Shown here piece by piece: positions 46,500 through 56,875 of a stretch of 64,000 nt of DNA. Below the pieces are notes generated by a model, which saw only the letters and a list, made by a program, of their open reading frames with translations, had not been told where the DNA came from and made no database searches. The DNA lies in assembly GCA_028386065.3 (NCBI GenBank), contig JAKUCV010002879.1, positions 125,942 through 189,941 of the forward strand, written 5' to 3'. The position numbers were made by a program, and so were the translations under genes. Positions within the stretch are counted from its first letter, which is position 1, and every line of letters starts with the position of its first letter. This DNA comes from Turnera subulata (lineage: Eukaryota > Streptophyta > Magnoliopsida > Malpighiales > Passifloraceae).

Positions 46500-48507
46500 G
46501 TATTCCAATATACTTGTAAAGCTATTGGGAAGAAAAGTGATTAGTGAATCTTCCTGCTCTTGGCTAATTAAAGAGCCCAAATAACTTATGTATCAACAGT
46601 TAAGGGAAAGTATAGTTAGTAAAGTAAATCCAGGTGACCTAAGTTTAGCCGCAATTACCTAAACGTTTGAACATTTTTTTTTTCATTATTGTTTTTATTG
46701 TTGAATCACAAAAAGGTTAGCGCCAAACTGGAGTTTCTTTTAAAAAAAAAAAAAAAACTGGAGTTCCTTTAGAACGGTTAACGGTATCCCCTCCGCCCTC
46801 AATATAAATTATTTTTGGCTTTGTATTTAGTTTCAGAATATTTTTTTACATGTTTATCCTTATTTAGTTGTTCAAATAATGGAAAAAGTAGGTTTTGTTG
46901 TTGGGATAATTGAAAGAATAATTAATAATATCAACAATAAAATTTAATAAGATTAGGCTTATTTAATGTTTTTCTCAAGAGTTTTGTAAAAAGCTAAAAC
47001 AACTTATTTCGAGTGAGGAGTATATAGTAAGTTGGGAGAGGAAATAAAGTCAATATTTGGCATGATATATATAAAAAATATATGTGGACAAGTGAATTAA
47101 CCATGCCAAAGATTATTCTCGTCATCCCTAGGGAAAAGGACAGACTTGTACATATATGTTGATAAAGTTGTATAGTTTGGTGTGGCAATTCCTAATAATT
47201 AACGGGATTCTAGCTAGTTGGATAAGAAATGTATGTGAGTGGGAATTGGATGAAAATTGCACAAAGTTGTGCTATAGGATGTTGATGATCATAGAGTTCC
47301 TCATACTTGGAAATGGAACTGTGAGAATTAATGGATATGGTGTGTCACAGGAGACGGTCAATTTTCTATCCCATTAGGAAAGGAATTAAAGCCTTTTTGC
47401 ATCGTAGGCGGCACGTAGCTCCTCACTATAAGCAAGATGATTTTCTTTGAATTAATGTCGTCTTTTCAATTAATGGATGGAGTGATGTAACCAAAAAATT
47501 AATGGATGGAGTGAGTCACGATAGATTTCGTGGGACTACCGGATTCATTCAGCCATCCTGCATATTCCGCTTATGTCACACAATTCCAGATTCACTTTCT
47601 GCTACTGTGTCTGAGTGCAATGCCCACATATGAACAACTGCCCCGATTACTCCGTCTAATCTCGATTCATCTCAACCTCATTATGCATAGTTAATTCCTC
47701 CCGCAACTCCCTCACTGATTTAAGTATGGAGTGCCCTGCAGAGTTATAAGATTTCACAGGTGTCATGGGGTGTCTCACACACTCTTGGAGGAACATTTTT
47801 TAAAATTAACCTTCACTATTTTTATATATGCAATGATTATATCAAATTCTCCAAAAGTTTCGGAAAGAATAAAACAAAAAAAAGAAAAGTAATATCTCCA
47901 ATAATGGGTAGTTAAGATAATAATATATGATTTAGATTGAATTTCTTTATAGTATCCTCATGATAATTCATCCCTAAATAAAAATGTAAACCCAAATTGA
48001 CCTAGGAGCTCTCACGCGTTCTCGTCATGGAAAACTAGATAGATTCCCGCTCCTTCAACAATTTTGTTTTAGTTTCTCATCAACAAAAAATAATCATGCA
48101 CTTGCAGATGTAGTTGACATTTATTTTGGCAACCAAAATATACGAGTCCACGTTTACCAACTAGAGTTGTTTTGGGTAAGAGCACTAGCTCAATATTCTT
48201 CCTTCCTAAAACCAAGAGTTGTTGATTTTCCACTTTATTGTGCGACTACTAGCTAATTAAATGAGAGTACGTCTTGAATTTTTTTTTTTTGGTCGTAACA
48301 TATTATCTTACCATTATATTAATAATAACAGGCCATACAACACAAGTGTTCCAAAGACACAGAGTACATCATTGGTACATGGCACCAAGCCAAAGTTAAT
48401 ATAAGTTGCACACATATTCCAGAATAATTATAAACAAAGTGATACGTTGCGAAGTCCGGCCGAGTTGCTCTGCCGAACTGGACATCTATGACAGCTCCTT
48501 GAACCTT
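46500..48507. other. AT-rich intergenic DNA
   Basis: No gene is supported. Homopolymer A runs lie at 46740-46757. 48270-48400 begins with a T-run and resembles the reversed 3' tail of a retroposon that would include the reading frame at 48508-49086. Confidence 0.35.
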
Positions 48508-49086
48508 TCAAGAATTCAATACCCATTTAATGATTTGGATGACAGTAGGTCGACTAATGCCTACATCGCCTCCAGGATGTTGGACACCACCCTGTAATGC
48601 CTTTTGGTTCAGCAATTTTGATGATGGAGTTGTTAAAGATGTCCATTCATTTGACTTCTGCCCTAAAAGAATATCAACACATTTACTACCGAAGCCAAGA
48701 GGCCTCCTTTCCCTTCCTTCACCACCAGAGGTGTTCCTGCACATTAAAAACAACATATCCAGCGCAAGGCTAGCATGTGTTGAGGGGGTCAGTAATCTCC
48801 AATATGGCTGTGAAGCCATTTCAAAATTCACCGAACGGTGACAAAATATTGGCAGTGGGGAGAATCTTAAAAGACTTCCCCTCACCGCCTCCCCTAACTC
48901 TGATTTCTTTGGGGAGGGGTTACTGGAAGAGACTCCAGTAATGCGCATAGCCATTTCATTCCCATCCACGACCATAGATTCCGCCCTGTCATGTATCTCA
49001 CTCCAGCTCTCCATCTCCTTCCTTCTATCCTCCTCCGTTACCAAAGAAGGATAAACCAATACATCTTGAATATTACTACCTTGCAA
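48508..49086 (-). CDS. Unrecognised reading frame, possible gene fragment
   Basis: About 190 codons are open on the minus strand, less AT-rich than its surroundings. No ATG exists at the start; the first in-frame ATG is at about residue 25 (MESWSEIHDRAESMVVDG). Composition is mixed, with GEGRERRPLGFGSKC in the middle and RPTVIQIIKWVLN at the end. I recognise no domain. A T-run on the plus side near 48280 could be the tail of a minus-strand retroposed copy. It may be a captured fragment of a cellular gene; function is unknown. Confidence 0.25.
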   Translation of the reverse strand: MQGSNIQDVLVYPSLVTEEDRRKEMESWSEIHDRAESMVVDGNEMAMRITGVSSSNPSPKKSELGEAVRGSLLRFSPLPIFCHRSVNFEMASQPYWRLLTPSTHASLALDMLFLMCRNTSGGEGRERRPLGFGSKCVDILLGQKSNEWTSLTTPSSKLLNQKALQGGVQHPGGDVGISRPTVIQIIKWVLNS

Positions 49087-49726
49087 TCATGAATCATGAC
49101 AACATAAGTGACAAGTTCAATCTTAAATCTTACCATGACCATTGTAGTGGTTGATGTATTGTGTTGCATATACTCGTTCTTCTATTCCATTATATAAGAC
49201 GTTTAAGTTATTTGTACACTTCTTAAGAAACTCATTAAATAGACTTAATTTTATTAATTTTTATTACTCAAATTATCAATCTTATATTTTGAAACTGTAT
49301 GAAAAGTCTTAAACGTCTTATATAATGGAACAGAGGGAGTAATATACTATGAATGTTATTTTTAGTTCAATGAAGATACAACGTCCTTGCATATTTATGT
49401 TTCTAGCTTGGATTTTCGAGATGGAATGAAAGAGATAGAAAGCTTCTGGTATCCAATAAATTCTTGAGTAGAATAGTTCTCGAACCTCAATCAAATCCAG
49501 CATAGCATGGGGCAGATACATCTACTTAGAGAATGAGTTCATGTCAAATCCTATATTTAGCCTATTCGGGCAGCTACCAAGCTCAAGCTATATAGTTGGG
49601 ATTTTGACTGGCTAAGACTAGCATTTTTCCATATCATACTCTACGGAGCAATTTGGGTGCTCTTTGTTGCCAACTAAGTTATCAAAGGGAAAATTAAATC
49701 GACAAAGGAACACAAATTATAGAAAA
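49087..49726. other. AT-rich spacer
   Basis: No gene is seen. AAGTCTTAAACGTCTTATATAATGGAACAGAGGGAG near 49300 (only partly intact) and its inverted partner near 49185 (TCCATTATATAAGACGTTTAAG) form a small inverted pair. This resembles a Stowaway-like or similar MITE of roughly 170 bp. Confidence 0.4.
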
Positions 49727-51440
49727 ATGAATTCGGCTTTGCCAATGTATACTATGCAGACTGTTCTTCTCCCGAGGTCTGTGATTAGAGAGTTGGACCG
49801 TTTATGTCGTGGGTTTATCTAGAGTTCTTCGGAGGAGGCCTGTCGTATTCATCTGGCACCGTAGCATCTTGTTTGTTCACCTAAGTCGGCTGGGGGGCTC
49901 GGTTTGCGTAGGTTGGAGGCCCAGAACCAAGCCCTGTTGGCTAAGTTAGGGTGGGGTTTGGTGGCGTCACCTTCCTCTCTTTGGGTCCTTTTCCTTCGGG
50001 CCAAGTATTTATGCCTGCAGGAGCCGGTATCTGAGTCTATCTCTTTTGGGGCCTGCTCCTCTTTGTGGCGGGGCTTGGTTAAGGTTTGGCCTCTGGTGTT
50101 CAGTGGCCTTGAATAGGCAATTGGTGATGGTTTGGTGGTCCGCTTTTGGGAGGATTCTTGGGTGGAGGATGTGAGTCTGTTGCATCTCTTGGCGACTGGC
50201 CCGATGCTTGTGGAGGATGTTTCTAGGCTGGTGGCCGAGTTTGTCACTCCTTCTGGTCTGTGGGATTGGCCACAGTTTCAACATTTATTACCCCCTTCAG
50301 TCTACCTGCAAATTGTAGGGGTTAGTTGTCCCCGGGAGGGTGCGAGGTCTGATGTGGTCTATTGGCGGCACTCGCCTTCTGGTTAGTTCACTACCAGGTC
50401 GGCCTACTGGGCTATAGAGGGTGCTGTTTCTGGTGTGGCAGATCCGATTTGGGCTGCTATTTGGCGCTGGCCTGGTTGGCGGCTCATGATTATCTCCTGA
50501 CTAATGTGAGGCCGGTGCAGTGCCATTTCGGTAACTCCCCTACTTGTCCCTTGTGTTCCTTGGCAGATGAGTCTTCCTTGCTTGTCTTCTGGGATTGTCG
50601 ATTCGCTAGGAGTTTGTGGGAGTCTTTTGGTGTGTTGGTCCCTACGGGCTTCTTTTCTTTCTCTTGTATCCGGTCCTGGGTGGCGTATAACCTGTGATTG
50701 TCTTTGGTGGTTTGGGATGGGGTTCCTTGGAAGATGTGCTTTGGAGTCTTGTGTTGGCGCCTATGGTTGTGGCGCAATCAGTGGGTTTTCCAGGCGGTGA
50801 GACCTCCCTTCAATCCAATAGCTTCTATTCAGGCTTATTGTCAGGATATTTTGCATTCCCTTTCTTTGTATCATTCGGTTTCTAGTGCTTCCCCTCCTCG
50901 TCCTTTGTCTATTTGACAGGTCCCTGCCGTGGGGTGGGTAAAACTTAATTCCGATGGGGCTGTCCGACCAGGATCCAGGCTTTCTTCGTTAGGGGGAGTG
51001 ATTAGGGGCCCTACTGGCGACTGGATTCATGGTTTTTCTTATAATATTGGCTCTTGCTGTGTTTTGAATGCAGAACTATGGGGTTTGTTTGTTGGTTTAC
51101 GTTTGGCTTTTGATTTGGGATATCGCCAGGTGTAGGCAGAGGTGGATTCTTTGGACCTTCTTCAGAATTTGCAGCACGTGTCACCACGTTCTCGGCGTAG
51201 TACTGCATTGTTGCGGTCTGTTCAGGAATTGTTGCATCTTCCCTGGGTGGTGCAGCTGGTCCATGTCTTTCGGGAGGCCAACTCTTATGGCGATTGGCTG
51301 GCGAAGCATGGCTTTACTTTGCCATTAGGGGTCACTTATTTTGTTGAGGTGCCGGTTGGATGCCTCAATGTCTTTTTAGCTGATCTTAATGGTGCTCTGT
51401 TTACACCCTTGTAATCTTTCTTTATCTCATTTGATTCCAA
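49727..51440 (+). mobile_element. 5'-truncated LINE (L1-type) with RNase H
   Basis: The sequence enters at the C-terminal end of a non-LTR reverse transcriptase (MQTVLLPRSV, ELDRLCRGFI). It continues through GGLGLRRLEAQNQALLAKLGW and a zinc-binding reverse-transcriptase-associated region (CHFGNSPTCPLC, near 50520-50555). It ends with an RNase H domain (WVKLNSDGAVRPGS, 50940-51130; VHVFREANSYGDWLAKHG, 51260-51310). Stops near 49820, 50115, 50385, 50500 and 51135 and several frameshifts disable it. After the last stop (51412) comes a short 3' UTR ending in an A-run near 51445. 5' truncation is typical of target-primed integration. Confidence 0.85.
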
Positions 51441-51445
51441 AAAAA

Positions 51446-52609
51446 GAAGCTAGCCACTGCATGCATGATATATGTATGTGTAATGAAAATAGGCCTTAAT
51501 TAATCAAAAACCAAAAAAAGTAAAGTATAATAGGCCCTAGATAAGGTCTGCCCAACGTGCCCCCAGCCTAGTCAGAACCGAAATTTTGTCGCACTATGCA
51601 TGATATATTGAAAATTTACAGCCCCATGGGAGTGCCTCTTTCGAATGATCCACAAACGTTCATTAGTGGTATGAATCATGCATATAGTACCTGAAAAATT
51701 ATTAGGTTTGTCAAAAAGTTGCATCGATCATATGCATTAAGTTTTACTTGAGGAATTTTCTGTCCCTGCATTTCCCTATATATATTTTGTTACATACGCT
51801 CATGACACACCCCACACACGTGTTATGATTTCTGGTTCACCAACAGGAATCTCAATTTCCACCATTTACATATCTTTTTGACATATCTTATCCATTGTTA
51901 TAAATAATTGCATGCTTACAGAAATTCTTTCTGCAAGTCTTATCTTTTGATCCAATTGTTCCCCAAAAGCACAATTTCTCCACTAGACATTGAGATTCTT
52001 TGAATAGTGATGCTGTACTGGATTGAAATATACAAATGGTGCACTTGAATTGTTAAAATCTTGTTTAGTGTTTTCAGTGCCATTATTGTTGCTGGTTGGG
52101 GCTCCATGGTTTGACGAGTGTGTCATGATAATGGCAAAAATAAAACGCGCTTGTTTAAGTTTCTAATGAAGATTAAAGTTACTCTCACTTGGCCCAAGCT
52201 CCTAAACTGGTAGGTATGAGGCCAAAATGTTGCGGGTGGGTGGGTGTTAGAATTCTTGGACACAAAAAGTAGGGCTGTCACTTGTATAAAATATGACCAT
52301 GAATAATCCTAGTGCTAACATGATTACGTGGGGGAGCTAAGCCCTTTATTTTTGCCCCATGTTTCTTCTAGAAAGAATTGCTCTCTATATACCTTTTCTT
52401 AAAAAAATCATCACTAATTGAGGTTAGTAGCTAGATTTTTATCTTTTATGCTATCAATGAATTTACCGATTGAGTAAGAGATTACGTACATAGACCAATT
52501 AATTAGGGATCAATATTCGGTGAGTGAAAGAAAAAGTTACATAGAGATTCTAGAATTAGCCAATCCGAAAATTACACAAGACATGCTGAGTAAGTAGTTA
52601 GTAATTACT
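51446..52609. other. AT-rich intergenic DNA
   Basis: No gene or clear repeat is seen. Confidence 0.45.
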
Positions 52610-52925
52610 GATAAGTTCTTAAACTATAAAGGGTTTTTGGTATAGTTGGTATCCAACTTTCTTACGTTTGGTCAATCGTGTACCTACAATTTTTCCCGAG
52701 ATGGAATTTTAGCGGGCAGGTCAGTTATGGTTCTCGGGCAGGGCATGTGCTGACGTGGTTTCTGTCGATTTTGGGCTGCTGCCCGTGGCTCAAAACGACG
52801 TAGTATCACCACGATACGACGTCGTTTAGCGTCCATGTAGCAGGTGTGGGTCCCACCATTCTCCTAGTAGCTTTCCACCCGGTTCTTACCGGATTTGAGA
52901 GGTCAACCGAAGAATTAAATGACTC
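52610..52925 (+). repeat. Left inverted arm
   Basis: It pairs with 61188-61495. It contains AAAACGACGTAG and ACGACGTCGTTTA, separated by a 20-bp inverted stretch around CACGA. Confidence 0.7.
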
Positions 52926-54618
52926 GATATACCCTTAAAGTTCATTAAATGTTAATTTTTCTATACTATACATGGAAAACCAAAAATGCCATAATTACCT
53001 ATTATTAATTAATAAATGTACAAAATTAATAATTTTTGGAATCCAACAACTACAGCCTAGGAAATTATTAATCAAGATTCTATTATTGTATTTTTATATA
53101 ACTCTCCAAGTTCCCTTCCTTTTCTTCTTCATCAACGAAAATAAAAGGAGTGACCAATCAAAAATCAAATTGTATAAACTCGCTTAATTATTTTTCTAAA
53201 TTTTTTTGGCCAAAATTATTTTCCAAATCGATGACTACATCTTAAGAAAACCTATTTTAAATAAATAAAAAATTGGTTCAAAAACAATAAAACAAAAAAA
53301 ATTATTTTTTCTACTTCTAATAGATAATTCACTATGAAACAAGATTGTAAATCTTCCTCCCCACCTCCATCCCCGCCATCACCACCCACTCCAACCCCTT
53401 CTTCCTTCTTCATCCTGCCACCACCACACCTTTTTTTTTTTTTTATACTAGCACCACAACACCTCCTTAATAACTCAACAATCCTCACCATCAAATACCA
53501 GCAAGCACACAGCCCACCAAATTCAAAATGTACGACCAATGACTTGATTTTACAGGCACTTTGTGATTTGAAAGATGTGTGACGAGACGATTCTCGCTAA
53601 TATCAGAACTGGGAAATTTTAAAAAAAACAAAGGTATCCACAAATTCAGTAGTTCATTCAATAATCATTATGCCACGAGAAACAATGAAGTTAGATCTCG
53701 GAAATTTTCCCATTCACTGATAGCACTACCACTACTACTCCACAAACCCACAGACACTAGAGAAAAAAGAAACACACATAGAGAAAAACCCAGCGAGAAA
53801 CCGGCACCGCCGCCGCCGCCACCTCCTCCTCTGGCGTAGTTGTCTTCTCTGCTTCCCGGAGTCGAATGAAACCGTTAGACTACGAGGAGCTCAGTTAATG
53901 CTCTCGAATTTAATGTTACTTTAGTGTTTCTGTGTTTGGATTTTGAGGATCTTATAGTTTTTTTTATAGGGTTAGGAGAGGAGAGTTGGGGGTAGGGAGA
54001 AAGATAGGGTTTTTTAGTGGGTAGATTGGGGAAATCTGCTCAATGACTTTATACACGTCATGGCGACAACATTCTCCTTAACTGCCTCCCTGGCTCTGTT
54101 CGGTGGATCTGGAATCAACGGGATGGATGGAGAGGAGGAATTGACAGGAGGTGATTGGGGTTGGGAGCAAGAGAAGAGGAAGAACATGAGGTGGTGGTTG
54201 AATTTGCAGTGAGGAGACAAGGAGGGTGGTGATGGGAATTGCTGGTGGTGGTGTTGGTGGTGGTTTTTTTCTTCTTGTTTTATTTTTTTTCCTTGTAGAA
54301 GAGATGTACGACGAGATTGGGGGTTGCTGAATTTGCAGAGGGGAGACAGGGTGGGTGGCGATGGTGGCGGCGATGGGGTTTGCTAGTGATGATGGCGTTG
54401 ATGTTTTGTTTTTTTTTCTTGTTTTTATTTGTTTCTTATGAAAAATAGTTGATAAGAAAATATAAAGAGAGATTAAGGATAAAATAGAATCATGATTCGT
54501 ATATTTTTTTAAAGTATCATTGATTTGATTGGTTGATTGTTTAATCTCAGGTTATTAACAAATATCAGTTTTAAAATTTTGAGAAGAAGATTTTTATCCA
54601 GAAAAGAAAAGAGAAGAG
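52926..54618. other. Non-genic interior with a promoter-like segment
   Basis: 53340-53840 holds CCT/CCA-rich low complexity (PPSPPTPTP-type translations) and a CCGCCGCCGCC run near 53805. At 53867 an ATG begins KPLDYEELS and ends at a TAA 30 bp on, with a GTTAAT donor-like site just before. This resembles a promoter, 5' UTR and first codons of a cellular gene and may be a captured fragment. 54140-54420 has a GGTGG-rich, diverged repeat (AATTTGCAG...GGAGACA twice). Confidence 0.35.
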
Positions 54619-55365
54619 TGTGACACCCGGGGCCTATGAGGGCGGGAAGTGTACGCCGGTGCCGGGATGAGCATGGACAAGGAACGGCTTCTGGCAGGCT
54701 TCTAGACAGAGGGTCACACGAATGAACCGAATCCACACCGGAATAGGAGAGATCCTGAGACTGTGTAGGGATGGGGCTGCACAGTTGGGGCAATTTCTTA
54801 ATTATACGGGTATAGGACTGTATAATTAAGAATAGCTCAAATGAAGTGATTTCGAGGTTGTACAGGTATGGGACTGCACAATCGAGAATAGCTTAAACGG
54901 TTTGATGGGTACTAACTATATCAACAAGGTGCACCTACCTTTTCGGCGCTCATTCCATAAGAACTCCAAAGTTAAGCGTGCTTGACCTGGAGCAATTCTA
55001 GGATAGGTGACCTCCTGGGAAGTTTTCCCTGGAAATATGCGAGTGAGGACAAAGCATGTTGGAAAGGTTCCGTGTTGGTCTGTAGTGACAGTCGACAAGC
55101 CGGGATATTACAGTTGGTAGCGGAGCTCTAAGACTCCTCCAGTATGGTGCAGGGTTCGGGGATGAACCTAGCGGAAGCTGGTGGGCCTGTGACACCCGGG
55201 GTCTATGAGGGTGGGAAGTGTACGCCAGTGCCGGGATGAGCATGGACAAGGAGCAGCTTCTGGCAGGCTTCTAGACAGAGGGTCACACGAATGAACCAAA
55301 TCCACACCGGAATAGGAGAGACCCTGAGACTGTGTAGGGATGGGGCTGCATAGTTAGGGCAATTT
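54619..55365 (+). mobile_element. 5S-bearing TRIM, copy 1 (second LTR truncated)
   Basis: LTR 1 is 54619-55112 (494 bp: TGTGACACCCGGGG to CGGGATATTACA). The internal region, 55113-55187, is only 75 bp; it starts GTTGGTAGCGGAGC (primer-binding site) and ends AGCTGGTGGGCC (polypurine tract). LTR 2 starts at 55188 but stops after about 178 bp at GGGCAATTT (55357-55365), where the sequence switches to a gypsy LTR end. No coding capacity. The layout equals the complete copy at 59783-60845. Confidence 0.9.
54945..55024 (+). ncRNA. 5S rRNA-derived segment inside the TRIM LTR
   Basis: AGAACTCCAAAGTTAAGCG, GTGCTTGACCTGGAGCA and GGTGACCTCCTGGGAAGT follow the order and spacing of the internal promoter of plant 5S rRNA: box A, intermediate element and box C. 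Relative to the canonical gene, box A is almost complete, the middle is diverged, and box C has GGATAGGTGACC for GGATGGGTGACC. A T4 run follows directly (AAGTTTTCC), a possible Pol III stop. It is not a functional 5S gene, since the 5' third is replaced. The pattern is known from Cassandra TRIMs. Confidence 0.8.
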
Positions 55366-56875
55366 GGTCTTTTCACATATTTTAATTAATTAAATTGGAG
55401 AACTTGGGACACGGGCGTTTTAGTTGGTAGCGGAGCAGGCTGTAGATCCTTGGGGATGTTCTGAGGTGTTTTGTGATCCTCTGTGCATATGTCTGCTCCT
55501 ATTTGAATTGTTTGTTGCATTGTCATATGCGTTTATATAGTGAGTCGTACTATGGATCCGGTAGAGGACACGCACCTGCTGAGGGTCGGAACGACCCGGT
55601 ATTTTTGTTGAAATGACATGGTTGCCTTTACAGCTGAGGCTGTTGCAAGATTTGTGTTGTGGAATATCCACTGTTTTGTCAGAGTCGGTGTAGACTCTTG
55701 ACTCTTTGCTTGTGTTTCTTGTTGTGTGGAACTGGCCAATACAAGTAAGAACCATCGACTTGCTTTCGGATATTATATGGGTGAAGTGATGATCTAATAA
55801 GATCCTTGTGGATATGATTTTGTAATCTTGGTGATCACGTTATTTGTGGTCTGATTATTTGAGTTTAAAGACTTGAATTTACTTGTGAATTATTATGTGG
55901 ATTAAATCTTGTTCGAAGCTCGAGCTGATAATTTCTTGGATTGATTTGAGGTTGACCCAATGGTATATTTGGGTAAATACCTTTTAATGATATTTGAGGT
56001 ACTTAAATTTGTTGAGATTTGAGATATTAGTGGTGCTTATGATAAAAAGGTTTTGATCATGAATATTTGTTGAGGTTATAGTCCATGTGTTGGAAGGGAA
56101 TGCTGATAGTGTGTTCATATTGAGGTTTGATTTTGAGGTGATCTCGGGAATTGTGAATCAATTGCTAGTTAGTTAACTATATGATGAGAAATACAGTGAT
56201 GTTTTGAGTTCTTCAACAAAGAAACTTTGATGTTCATGCCAAGAATGACTTGAGGAATAGATTCATGATTATGAGCTATGAAAGGATGTTTGGGTCTTGA
56301 GGAATCTAAGGTATAGAATTATAAATGTGATACTCCAGTAATGATCGGGTTCTAGTGCCTAAGGTATGATTCGAGATTTATACAAATTTTAGCTGAATTG
56401 GTGTGAGAGAATGAAGTGTTTTGAGGTTTAGAACGTGAAATGGATTATGGATTTTTGGTCTAGAGGTACTCAAAATGGGGGTGATGACCTTGTTACTTAA
56501 GTAATAATTTTGGATTTTGTTATCAGAGGATATGCTTAATGGTTAAAAGATTGGATATATTTGGTGAGTGATGATAAATGAAATTTTTTTCATGGATTCT
56601 AGTATTATGAATGGTGATGATGACTGGATATAAACTCTTGGGTTAGTGCTTGGATCTTGTACTGTATTGATCATGTTTGGCTAACGTCGATGATTGACTT
56701 GGTATATTGGAGTTCTTGCTTGGAAATGTGGCTGATGGACATGATGGTTCTACTTGGTAGTTTCTGCCAACGGTACTTTGATACCGGATAATTCTTGTTT
56801 GTGTGAGTTAAGCGCTTGGTTGCTTAACTAATTATGTAAATTTCGAGGACGAAATTTTGTTAAGTGGGGTAGAAC

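Noticed and set aside
54945..55024. A functional 5S rRNA gene
   Set aside because: The first third of 5S is replaced, the middle is diverged and the segment repeats in every LTR of a mobile element.
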